Shown here in pieces: positions 1 through 10,201 of a DNA stretch of 64,000 bases. The stretch is from Euwallacea fornicatus (lineage: Eukaryota; Arthropoda; Insecta; Coleoptera; Curculionidae). Location: assembly GCF_040115645.1 (NCBI RefSeq), contig NW_027096044.1, forward strand, positions 124,001 to 188,000. Direction: 5' to 3'. Below the pieces are notes generated by a model. It was not told where the DNA came from. It ran no database searches and worked only from the letters and a program-made list of their open reading frames with translations. The position numbers and the translations under genes are program-made. The first letter of the stretch is position 1. Each line of letters begins with the position of its first letter.

Positions 1-28
1 TTGAGTTTCCAAGAAAAATAGTACTTTA

Positions 29-36
29 TGAGCTCA
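29..36. other. TGAGCTCA palindrome (SacI site), present in most monomers
   Basis: The 8-bp sequence TGAGCTCA reads the same on both strands. Most monomers keep it, so SacI would cut the array into a near-176-bp ladder. The CCAAC class of monomers ends it in TGAGCTCC, keeping only the inner GAGCTC. A GAGCCC variant (monomers at 51346, 57323, 59608, 60662) destroys the site, as do rare ATTAGCTC and ATGATCTC variants. Confidence 0.9.
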
Positions 37-49
37 AACATTCAGTTTT

Positions 50-63
50 TGTGATTTTTCACA
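50..63. other. TGTGA-N4-TCACA inverted repeat inside each monomer
   Basis: In the reference copy, TGTGA (50-54) and TCACA (59-63) are exact reverse complements around TTTT. Other monomers change only the centre: TTAT, CTTT or ATAT. The arms stay intact in nearly all copies. The exception is the GTAAC class (starts 8796, 8972, 14600, 21105, 21281, 26027, 26203, 28665, 28841, 35172, 35348, 37810, 38689, 42206, 43085, 45019), where the left arm is changed to TGTAA. The dyad could form a small hairpin or bind a dimeric protein; that role is inference. Confidence 0.85.
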
Positions 64-127
64 CTTTGAAGCTCGATAACTTCGGCAATTAAATTCCAAA
101 TTTCTTAAACAAAGACTCAAATGAACC

Positions 128-140
128 ATCTCGACGAGAT
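128..140. other. ATCTCGACGAGAT 13-bp dyad (6-bp arms, 1-base centre)
   Basis: ATCTCG and CGAGAT are exact reverse complements around a single A, giving near-perfect two-fold symmetry at monomer positions 128-140. Its right half overlaps a BglII site, AGATCT, at 137-142. Four states recur through the array: CTCGACGAG (full dyad), CTCTACGAG (5-bp arms, 3-base centre), CTCGACGAAAT and CTCGATAAAAT (dyad broken and BglII lost). The states are linked to other variants in the same monomer, so they mark monomer types. Confidence 0.88.
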
Positions 141-146
141 CTTTAA

Positions 147-165
147 CATGACGTAACACATCATG
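147..165. other. CATGA-N9-TCATG inverted repeat containing TGACGTAA
   Basis: CATGA (147-151) and TCATG (161-165) are reverse complements around nine bases. The left arm overlaps TGACGTAA (149-156), which contains the ACGT core known for bZIP-type binding sites in plants. Variants change the left arm in minorities: CATTACG, CATCACG, CATGTCG and CATGACC. I infer only a possible protein-binding or structural role; a functional bZIP site is not claimed. Confidence 0.7.
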
Positions 166-176
166 ATTGTATCAAC

Positions 177-352
177 TTGAGTTTCCATGAAAAATAGTAC
201 TTTATGAGCTCAAACCTACAATTTTTGTGACTTTTCACATTTTGAAGCTCGATAACTTCGGTCAATGAGGACCAAATTTCTTAAACAAAGACTCAAATGA
301 ACCATCTCGACGAGATCTTTAACATGACGTAACACATCATGATTGTATCATC
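177..352 (+). repeat. Monomer type with GTCAATGAGG cassette and CACATTTTG (second subfamily)
   Basis: This copy differs from its neighbour at several linked places. It begins TTGAGTTTCCATG, has CTACAA in place of ATTCAG, CTTT in the centre of the TGTGA dyad, CACATTTTG in place of CACACTTTG, and the cassette GGTCAATGAGGACC in place of GGCAATTAAATTCC. The same linked set recurs at 4574, 12137, 14776, 17765, 22511, 31127, 44140 and 46074. In the last five the start is TTAAG instead of TTGAG, and 14776 also has TTAAG. The linkage suggests descent from a separate ancestral monomer. Confidence 0.9.
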
Positions 353-528
353 TTGAGTTTCCAAGAAAAATAGTACTTTATGAGCTCAAACATACAGTTT
401 TTGTGATTTTTCACACTTTGAAGCTCGATAACTTCGGTCAATGAAGACCAAATTTTTTAAACAAAGACTCAAATGAACCATCTCGACGAGATCTTTAACA
501 TGACGTAACACATCATGATTGAATCATC
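353..528 (+). repeat. Monomer type with GGTCAATGAAGACC cassette and long T run
   Basis: Here the variable cassette is GGTCAATGAAGACC, in which GGTC and GACC are themselves inverted around AATGAA, followed by AAATTTTTT instead of AAATTTCTT. It recurs many times per zone. Later copies carry further private marks after it: CAATGAC (for example 705, 5102, 12665, 18643) or CAAATAC (47479, 48710, 49764, 54687, 55741, 60311, 61716, 62067) in place of CAAAGAC. Confidence 0.9.
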
Positions 529-1408
529 TTGAGTTTCCAAGAAAAATAGTACTTTATGAGCTCAAACATACAGTTTTTGTGATTTTTCACACTTTGAAGC
601 TCGATAACTTCGGCAATTAAATTCCAAATTTCTTAAACAAAGACTCAAATGAACCATCTCTACGAGATCTTTAACATGACCTAACACATCATGACTGTAT
701 CATCTTGAGTTTCCACGAAAAATAGTACTTTATGAGCTCCAACATACAGTTTTTGTGATTTTTCACACTTTGAAGCTCGATAACTTCGGTCAATGAAGAC
801 CAAATTTTTTAAACAATGACTCAAATGAACCATCTCTACGAGATCTTTAACATGACGTAACACATCATGATTGTATCATCTTGAGTTTCCAAGAAAAATA
901 GTACTTTATGAGCTCAAACATACAGTTTTTGTGATTATTCACACTTTGAAGCTCGATAACTTCGGCAATTAAATTCCAAATTTCTTAAACAAAGACTCAA
1001 ATGAACCATCTCGATAAAATCTTTAACATGACGTAACACATCATGATTGTATCATCTTGAGTTTCCACGAAAAATAGTACTTTATGAGCTCCAACATACA
1101 GTTTTTGTGATTTTTCACACTTTGAAGCTCGATAACTTCGGCAATTAAATTCCAAATTTCTTAAACAAAGACTCAAATGAACCATCTCGACGAGATCTTT
1201 AACATGACGTAACACATCATGATTGTATCATCTTGAGTTTCCAAGAAAAATAGTACTTTATGAGCTCAAACATTCAGTTTTTGTGACTTTTCACATTTTG
1301 AAGCTCGATAACTTCGGTCAATGAGGACCAAATTTCTTAAACAAAGACTCAAATGAACCATCTCGACGAGATCTTTAACATTACGTAACACATCATGATT
1401 GAATCATC

Positions 1409-1583
1409 TTGAGATTCCAAGACAAATAGTACTTTATGAGCTCAAACATTCAGTTTTTGTGAATATTCACAATTTGAAGCTCGATAACTTCGGCAATTAA
1501 ATCCAAATTTCTTAAACAAAGACTCAAATGAACCATCTCTACGAGATCTTTAGCATGACGTAACACATCATGACTGTATCATC
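1409..1583 (+). repeat. 175-bp monomer class with one-base deletion and GAATATT dyad
   Basis: This copy has AAATCC where the reference has AAATTCC, giving 175 bp. It also begins TTGAGATTCCAAGAC, and carries GAATATTCACAATTTG, CTCTACGAG and TAGCATG. The same combination returns at 5806, 13369 and 58730, and with AAGAA instead of AAGAC at 9324 and 15480. The AAATCC deletion by itself is widespread and is found only with the GGCAATT-type cassette in the copies I checked. Confidence 0.92.
1457..1472. other. Perfect 16-bp palindrome TTGTGAATATTCACAA
   Basis: In this monomer the dyad centre is ATAT and the following base is A, so the sequence is identical to its reverse complement over 16 bases. 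The 16-bp form occurs in monomers starting at 1409, 5806, 9324, 13369, 15480, 50468, 56445 and 58730. A 14-bp form, TGTGAATATTCACA, occurs in about nineteen others, including 22335, 27257, 27961, 29895, 36402, 51698, 51874, 59960, 60136, 60487 and 61541. Confidence 0.9.
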
Positions 1584-4397
1584 TTGAGTTTCCACGAAAA
1601 ATAGTACTTTATGAGCTCAAACATACAGTTTTTGTGATTTTTCACACTTTGAAGCTCGATAACTTCGACAATTAAATTCCAAATTTCTTAAACAAAGACT
1701 CAAATGAACCATCTCGACGAAATCTTTAACATGACGTAACACATCATGATTGTATCATCTTGAGTTTCCACGAAAAATAGTACTTTATGAGCTCCAACAT
1801 ACAGTTTTTGTGATTTTTCACACTTTGAAGCTCGATAACTTCGGCAATTAAATTCCAAATTTCTTAAACAAAGACTCAAATGAACCATCTCGACGAGATC
1901 TTTAACATGACGTAACACATCATGACTGTATCATTTTGAGTTTCCACGAAAAATAGTACTTTATGAGCTCCAACATACAGTTCTTGTGATTTTTCACACT
2001 TTGAAGCTCGATAACTTCGGCAATTAAATTCCAAATTTCTTAAACAAAGACTCAAATGAACCATCTCTACGAGATCTTTAGCATGACGTAACACATCATG
2101 ACTGCATCATCTTGAGTTTCCACGAAAAATAGTACTTTATGAGCTCAAACATACAGTTTTTGTGATTTTTCACACTTTGAAGCTCGATAACTTCGGCAAT
2201 TAAATTCCAAATTTCTTAAACAAAGACTCAAATGAACCATCTCGACGAAATCTTTAACATGACGTAACACATCATGATTGTATCATCTTGAGTTTCCAAG
2301 AAAAATAGTACTTTATGAGCTCAAACATACAGTTTTTGTGATTTTTCACACTTTGAAGCTCGATAACTTCGGTCAATGAAGACCAAATTTTTTAAACAAA
2401 GACTCAAATGAACCATCTCTACGAGATCTTTAGCATGACGTAACACATCATGACTGTATCATCTTGAGTTTCCACGAAAAATAGTACTTTATGAGCTCAA
2501 ACATACAGTTTTTGTGATTTTTCACACTTTGAAGCTTGATAACTTCGGCAATTAAATCCAAATTTCTTAAACAAAGACTCAAATGAACCATCTCTACGAG
2601 ATCTTTAACATGACGTAACACATCATGACTGTATCATCTTGAGTTTCCAAGAAAAATAGTACTTTATGAGCTCAAACATTCAGTTTTTGTGATTTTTCAC
2701 ACTTTGAAGCTCGATAACTTCGGCAATTAAATTCCAAATTTCTTAAACAAAGACTCAAATGAACCATCTCGACGAGATCTTTAACATGACGTAACACATC
2801 ATGATTGTATCATCTTGAGTTTCCACGAAAAATAGTACTTTATGAGCTCAAACATTCAGTTTTTGTGATTTTTCACACTTTGAAGCTCGATAACTTCGGC
2901 AATTAAATTCCAAATTTCTTAAACAAAGACTCAAATGAACCATCTCGACGAGATCTTTAACATGACGTAACACATCATGATTGTATCATCTTGAGTTTCC
3001 ACGAAAAATAGTACTTTATGAGCTCAAACATACAGTTTTTGTGATTTTTCACACTTTGAAGCTCGATAACTTCGGCAAATAAATTCCAAATTTCTTAAAC
3101 AAAGACTCAAATGAACCATCTCGACGAAATCTTTAACATGACGTAACACATCATGATTGTATCATCTTGAGTTTCCACGAAAAATAGTACTTTATTAGCT
3201 CAAACATACAGTTTTTGTGATTATTCACACTTTGAAGCTCGATAACTTCGGCAATTAAATTCCAAATTTCTTAAACAAAGACTCAAATGAACCATCTCGA
3301 CGAAATCTTTAACATGACGTAACACATCATGATTGTATCATCTTGAGTTTCCACGAAAAATAGTACTTTCTGAGCTCAAACATACAGTTTTTGTGATTTT
3401 TCACACTTTGAAGCTCGATAACTTCGGTCAATGAAGACCAAATTTCTTAAACAAAGACTCAAATGAACCATCTCGACGAGATCTTTAACATGACGTAACA
3501 CATCATGATTGTATCAACTTGAGTTTCCACGAAAAATAGTACTTTATGAGCTCAAACACACAGTTTTTGTGATTTTTCACACTTTGAAGCTCGATAACTT
3601 CGGCAATTAAATTCCAAATTTCTTAAACAAAGACTCAAATGAACCATCTCGACGAGATCTTTAACATGACGTAACACATCATGATTGTATCATCTTGAGT
3701 TTCCACGAAAAATAGTACTTTATGAGCTCAAACATACATTTTTGTGATTTTTCACACTTTGAAGCTCGATAACTTCGGCAATTAAATTCCAAATTTCTTA
3801 AACAAAGACTCAAATGAACCATCTCGACGAAATCTTTAACATGACGTAACACATCATGATTGTATCATCTTGAGTTTCCACGAAAAATAGTACTTTATGA
3901 GCTCAAACCTACAATTTTTGTGACTTTTCACATTTTGAAGCTCGATAACTTCGGCAATTAAATTCCAAATTTCTTAAACAAAGACTCAAATGAACCATCT
4001 CGACGAGATCTTTAACATGACGTAACACATCATGATTGTATCATCTTGAGTTTCCAAGAAAAATAGTACTTTATGAGCTCAAACATACAGTTTTTGTGAT
4101 TTTTCACACTTTGAAGCTCGATAACTTCGGTCAATGAAGACCAAATTTTTTAAACAAAGACTCAAATGAACCATCTCTACGAGATCTTTAGCATGACGTA
4201 ACACATCATGACTGTATCATCTTGAGTTTCCACGAAAAATAGTACTTTATGAGCTCAAACATACAGTTTTTGTGATTTTTCACACTTTGAAGCTTGATAA
4301 CTTCGGCAATTAAATTCCAAATTTCTTAAACAAAGACTCAAATGAACCATCTCGACGAGATCTTTAACATGACGTAACACATCATGATTGTATCATC

Positions 4398-7300
4398 TTG
4401 AGTTTCCAAGAAAAATAGTACTTTATGAGCTCAAACATTCAGTTTTTGTGATTTTTCACACTTTGAAGCTCGATAACTTCGGCAATTAAATTCCAAATTT
4501 CTTAAACAAAGACTCAAATGAACCATCTCGACGAGATCTTTAACATGACGTAACACATCATGATTGTATCAACTTGAGTTTCCATGAAAAATAGTACTTT
4601 ATGAGCTCAAACCTACAATTTTTGTGACTTTTCACATTTTGAAGCTCGATAACTTCGGTCAATGAGGACCAAATTTCTTAAACAAAGACTCAAATGAACC
4701 ATCTCGACGAGATCTTTAACATGACGTAACACATCATGATTGTATCATCTTGAGTTTCCAAGAAAAATAGTACTTTATGAGCTCAAACATACAGTTTTTG
4801 TGATTTTTCACACTTTGAAGCTCGATAACTTCGGTCAATGAAGACCAAATTTTTTAAACAAAGACTCAAATGAACCATCTCGACGAGATCTTTAACATGA
4901 CGTAACACATCATGATTGAATCATCTTGAGTTTCCAAGAAAAATAGTACTTTATGAGCTCAAACATACAGTTTTTGTGATTTTTCACACTTTGAAGCTCG
5001 ATAACTTCGGCAATTAAATTCCAAATTTCTTAAACAAAGACTCAAATGAACCATCTCTACGAGATCTTTAACATGACCTAACACATCATGACTGTATCAT
5101 CTTGAGTTTCCACGAAAAATAGTACTTTATGAGCTCCAACATACAGTTTTTGTGATTTTTCACACTTTGAAGCTCGATAACTTCGGTCAATGAAGACCAA
5201 ATTTTTTAAACAATGACTCAAATGAACCATCTCTACGAGATCTTTAACATGACGTAACACATCATGATTGTATCATCTTGAGTTTCCAAGAAAAATAGTA
5301 CTTTATGAGCTCAAACATACAGTTTTTGTGATTATTCACACTTTGAAGCTCGATAACTTCGGCAATTAAATTCCAAATTTCTTAAACAAAGACTCAAATG
5401 AACCATCTCGATAAAATCTTTAACATGACGTAACACATCATGATTGTATCATCTTGAGTTTCCACGAAAAATAGTACTTTATGAGCTCCAACATACAGTT
5501 TTTGTGATTTTTCACACTTTGAAGCTCGATAACTTCGGCAATTAAATTCCAAATTTCTTAAACAAAGACTCAAATGAACCATCTCGACGAGATCTTTAAC
5601 ATGACGTAACACATCATGATTGTATCATCTTGAGTTTCCAAGAAAAATAGTACTTTATGAGCTCAAACATTCAGTTTTTGTGACTTTTCACATTTTGAAG
5701 CTCGATAACTTCGGTCAATGAGGACCAAATTTCTTAAACAAAGACTCAAATGAACCATCTCGACGAGATCTTTAACATTACGTAACACATCATGATTGAA
5801 TCATCTTGAGATTCCAAGACAAATAGTACTTTATGAGCTCAAACATTCAGTTTTTGTGAATATTCACAATTTGAAGCTCGATAACTTCGGCAATTAAATC
5901 CAAATTTCTTAAACAAAGACTCAAATGAACCATCTCTACGAGATCTTTAGCATGACGTAACACATCATGACTGTATCATCTTGAGTTTCCACGAAAAATA
6001 GTACTTTATGAGCTCAAACATACAGTTTTTGTGATTTTTCACACTTTGAAGCTCGATAACTTCGACAATTAAATTCCAAATTTCTTAAACAAAGACTCAA
6101 ATGAACCATCTCGACGAAATCTTTAACATGACGTAACACATCATGATTGTATCATCTTGAGTTTCCACGAAAAATAGTACTTTATGAGCTCCAACATACA
6201 GTTTTTGTGATTTTTCACACTTTGAAGCTCGATAACTTCGGCAATTAAATTCCAAATTTCTTAAACAAAGACTCAAATGAACCATCTCGACGAGATCTTT
6301 AACATGACGTAACACATCATGACTGTATCATTTTGAGTTTCCACGAAAAATAGTACTTTATGAGCTCCAACATACAGTTCTTGTGATTTTTCACACTTTG
6401 AAGCTCGATAACTTCGGCAATTAAATTCCAAATTTCTTAAACAAAGACTCAAATGAACCATCTCTACGAGATCTTTAGCATGACGTAACACATCATGACT
6501 GCATCATCTTGAGTTTCCACGAAAAATAGTACTTTATGAGCTCAAACATACAGTTTTTGTGATTTTTCACACTTTGAAGCTCGATAACTTCGGCAATTAA
6601 ATTCCAAATTTCTTAAACAAAGACTCAAATGAACCATCTCGACGAAATCTTTAACATGACGTAACACATCATGATTGTATCATCTTGAGTTTCCAAGAAA
6701 AATAGTACTTTATGAGCTCAAACATACAGTTTTTGTGATTTTTCACACTTTGAAGCTCGATAACTTCGGTCAATGAAGACCAAATTTTTTAAACAAAGAC
6801 TCAAATGAACCATCTCTACGAGATCTTTAGCATGACGTAACACATCATGACTGTATCATCTTGAGTTTCCACGAAAAATAGTACTTTATGAGCTCAAACA
6901 TACAGTTTTTGTGATTTTTCACACTTTGAAGCTTGATAACTTCGGCAATTAAATCCAAATTTCTTAAACAAAGACTCAAATGAACCATCTCTACGAGATC
7001 TTTAACATGACGTAACACATCATGACTGTATCATCTTGAGTTTCCAAGAAAAATAGTACTTTATGAGCTCAAACATTCAGTTTTTGTGATTTTTCACACT
7101 TTGAAGCTCGATAACTTCGGCAATTAAATTCCAAATTTCTTAAACAAAGACTCAAATGAACCATCTCGACGAGATCTTTAACATGACGTAACACATCATG
7201 ATTGTATCATCTTGAGTTTCCACGAAAAATAGTACTTTATGAGCTCAAACATTCAGTTTTTGTGATTTTTCACACTTTGAAGCTCGATAACTTCGGCAAT

Positions 7301-7563
7301 TAAATTCCAAATTTCTTAAACAAAGACTCAAATGAACCATCTCGACGAGATCTTTAACATGACGTAACACATCATGATTGTATCATCTTGAGTTTCCACG
7401 AAAAATAGTACTTTATGAGCTCAAACATACAGTTTTTGTGATTTTTCACACTTTGAAGCTCGATAACTTCGGCAATTAAATTCCAAATTTCTTAAACAAA
7501 GACTCAAATGAACCATCTCGACGAAATCTTTAACATGACGTAACACATCATGATTGTATCATC
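4398..7563 (+). repeat. Higher-order repeat copy A2 (first 18 monomers)
   Basis: This stretch repeats 1-3166 at a distance of 4,397 bp. By eye the two agree base for base until about 3077, where copy A1 has GGCAAAT and A2 has GGCAATT. From 7564 the order changes: A2 lacks the A1 monomers at 3167-3870 and instead continues with a CCAAC monomer and then the pair that ends A1. Relative to A1 four monomers (704 bp) are missing at this junction, or were gained in A1. Confidence 0.92.
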
Positions 7564-8619
7564 TTGAGTTTCCACGAAAAATAGTACTTTATGAGCTCCA
7601 ACATACAGTTTTTGTGATTTTTCACACTTTGAAGCTCGATAACTTCGGCAATTAAATTCCAAATTTCTTAAACAAAGACTCAAATGAACCATCTCGACGA
7701 GATCTTTAACATGACGTAACACATCATGATTGTATCATCTTGAGTTTCCAAGAAAAATAGTACTTTATGAGCTCAAACATACAGTTTTTGTGATTTTTCA
7801 CACTTTGAAGCTCGATAACTTCGGTCAATGAAGACCAAATTTTTTAAACAAAGACTCAAATGAACCATCTCTACGAGATCTTTAGCATGACGTAACACAT
7901 CATGACTGTATCATCTTGAGTTTCCACGAAAAATAGTACTTTATGAGCTCAAACATACAGTTTTTGTGATTTTTCACACTTTGAAGCTTGATAACTTCGG
8001 CAATTAAATTCCAAATTTCTTAAACAAAGACTCAAATGAACCATCTCGACGAGATCTTTAGCATGACGTAACACATCATGACTGTATCATCTTGAGTTTC
8101 CACGAAAAATAGTACTTTATGAGCTCCAACATACAGTTTTTGTGATTTTTCACACTTTGAAGCTCGATAACTTCGGCAATTAAATTCCAAATTTCTTAAA
8201 CAAAGACTCAAATGAACCATCTCGACGAGATCTTTAACATGACGTAACACATCATGATTGTATCATCTTGAGTTTCCAAGAAAAATAGTACTTTATGAGC
8301 TCAAACATACAGTTTTTGTGATTTTTCACACTTTGAAGCTCGATAACTTCGGTCAATGAAGACCAAATTTTTTAAACAAAGACTCAAATGAACCATCTCT
8401 ACGAGATCTTTAGCATGACGTAACACATCATGACTGTATCATCTTGAGTTTCCACGAAAAATAGTACTTTATGAGCTCAAACATACAGTTTTTGTGATTT
8501 TTCACACTTTGAAGCTTGATAACTTCGGCAATTAAATTCCAAATTTCTTAAACAAAGACTCAAATGAACCATCTCTACGAGATCTTTAGCATGACGTAAC
8601 ACATCATGACTGTATCATC
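7564..8619 (+). repeat. Two tandem copies of a 528-bp trimer
   Basis: Units 7564-8091 and 8092-8619 each contain a CCAAC monomer, a GGTCAATGAAGACC monomer and a HindIII-bearing GCTTGATAAC monomer in that order. Small differences (CTCGACGAG versus CTCTACGAG in the third monomer) separate them. The same trimer also closes the series at 11433-11960, before copy A3. Confidence 0.88.
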
Positions 8620-10201
8620 TTGAGTTTCCAAGAAAAATAGTACTTTATGAGCTCAAACATACAGTTTTTGTGACTTTTCACATTTTGAAGCTCGATAACT
8701 TCAGTCAATGAGGACCAAATTTCTTAAACAAAGACTCAAATGAACCATCTCGACGAGATCTTTAACATCACGTAACACATCATGATTGTATCATCTTGAG
8801 TTTCCAAGAAAAATAGTACTTTATGAGCTCAAACATACAGTTTTTGTAACTTTTCACATTTTGAAGCTCGATAACTTCGGTCAATGAGGACCAAATTTCT
8901 TAAACAAAGACTCAAATGAACCATCTCGACGAGATCTTTAACATGACGTAACACATCATGATTGTATCATCTTAAGTTTCCATGAAAAATAATACTTTAT
9001 GAGCTCAAACATACAGTTTTTGTAACTTTTCACATTTTGAAGCTCGATAACTTCGGTCAATGAGGACCAAATTTCTTAAACAAAGACTCAAATGAACCAT
9101 TTCGACGAGATCTTTAACATGACGTAACACATCATGATTGTATCATCTTGAGTTTCCAAGAAAAATAGTAGTTTATGAGCTCAAACATACAGTTTTTGTG
9201 ATTTTTCACACTTTGAAGCTCGATAACTTCGGCAAATAAATTCCAAATTTCTTAAACAAAGACTCAAATGAACCATCTCGACGAGATCTTTAACATTACG
9301 TAACACATCATGATTGAATCATCTTGAGATTCCAAGAAAAATAGTACTTTATGAGCTCAAACATTCAGTTTTTGTGAATATTCACAATTTGAAGCTCGAT
9401 AACTTCGGCAATTAAATCCAAATTTCTTAAACAAAGACTCAAATGAACCATCTCTACGAGATCTTTAGCATGACGTAACACATCATGACTGTATCATCTT
9501 GAGTTTCCACGAAAAATAGTACTTTATGAGCTCAAACATATAATATTTGTGATTTTTCACACTTTGAAGCTCGATAACTTCGGCAATTAAATTCCAAATT
9601 TCTTAAACAAAAACTCAAATGAACCATCTCGACGAGATCTTTAACATGACGTAACACATCATGATTGTATCATCTTGAGTTTCCACGAAAAATAGTACTT
9701 TATGAGCTCAAACATACAGTTTTTGTGATTTTTCACACTTTGAAGCTCGATAACTTCGGCAATTAAATCCAAATTTCTTAAACAAAGACTCAAATGAACC
9801 ATCTCGACGAGATCTTTAACATGACGTAACACATCATGATTGTATCAACTTGAGTTTCCAAGAAAAATAGTACTTTATGAGCTCAAACATACAGTTTTTG
9901 TGATTTTTCACACTTTGAAGCTCGATAACTTCGGCAATTAAATTCCAAATTTCTTAAACAAAGACTCAAATGAACCATCTCGACGAAATCTTTAACATGA
10001 CGTAACACATCATGATTGTATCATCTTGAGTTTCCACGAAAAATAGTACTTTATGAGCTCCAACATACAGTTTTTGTGATTTTTCACACTTTGAAGCTCG
10101 ATAACTTCGGCAATTAAATTCCAAATTTCTTAAACAAAGACTCAAATGAACCATCTCGACGAGATCTTTAACATGACGTAACACATCATGATTGTATCAT
10201 C
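8620..10201 (+). repeat. Module with CAGTCAATGAGG, GTAAC and TTAAG monomers, then 9324-type series
   Basis: Monomers at 8620 (CAGTCAATGAGG with CATCACG), 8796 (GTAAC), 8972 (TTAAG with AATAATAC), 9148 (GTAGTTTATG), 9324 (palindrome class), 9499 (ATATAATATTT), 9675, 9850 and 10026 follow one another. A related but longer version lies at 14248-16357. The opening three-monomer module recurs at 30423, 37634 and 42030, making it a marker of long-range shuffling. Confidence 0.85.
9538..9548 (+). other. ATATAATATTT variant segment (representative copy)
   Basis: At the position where most monomers read ATACAG-TTTTT, this class reads ATATAATATTT, an A/T-only run that resembles a TATA box. I find it in monomers starting at 9499, 15655, 16358, 20929, 21105, 21281, 25851-26203, 27609, 28313-28841, 30247, 34996-35348, 36754, 37458, 38689, 39041, 41150, 41854, 43085, 43437, 45019 and 45371, and in none before 9.4 kb or after 45.6 kb. 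Promoter function is not supported by anything else. Confidence 0.75.

Larger units (their letters stand above)
1..176 (+). repeat. Reference monomer (first copy) of the satellite
   Basis: This 176-bp copy serves as the coordinate key. Landmarks by monomer position: TTGAGTTTCC at 1-10, SacI-type palindrome TGAGCTCA at 29-36, a variable ATTCAG/ATACAG segment at 39-44, TGTGA-TTTT-TCACA dyad at 50-63, GAAGCTCGATAACTTCGG at about 68-85, a variable cassette at about 84-97, an A/T-rich stretch at 95-120, the 13-bp dyad at 128-140 overlapping a BglII site (137-142), and a CATGA...TCATG dyad at 147-165. Hand count gives 57 G+C of 176 (about 32%). It holds five CpG sites. No similarity to a named satellite family is recognised. 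Confidence 0.97.
1..4397 (+). repeat. Zone A higher-order repeat, copy A1 (25 monomers, 4,397 bp)
   Basis: Base 4398 restarts the same ordered series of monomer variants as base 1, so the unit is 4,397 bp: 25 monomers with three one-base deletions (at 1409, 2464 and 3695). The monomer at 3695 is short for a different reason: CATACAG lost its G. Diagnostic order: CTACAA type at 177, CCAAC types at 705, 1057, 1760 and 1936, GATTCC type at 1409, GCTTGATAAC types (a HindIII site) at 2464 and 4222. The HindIII variant appears only before about 12 kb. Confidence 0.93.

Noticed and set aside
149..156. TGACGTAA as a functional bZIP promoter element
   Set aside because: It is present in almost every monomer and lacks any associated gene. 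It is noted as part of a dyad only.
433..449. TTCGGTCAATGAAGACC as a CENP-B box
   Set aside because: It shares the TTCG and the central A with the mammalian box pattern but lacks the CGGG half. The match is too short to claim.
3062..3090. AATAAA polyadenylation signal in the GGCAAATAAATTCC variant
   Set aside because: It is a one-base satellite variant with no gene or transcript upstream to end.
4398..8619. Assembly error as the cause of the near-identical blocks
   Set aside because: It cannot be excluded without reads, but the copies differ by private variants and whole-monomer changes, which a simple false duplication would not create. Kept as a caution, not as a call.
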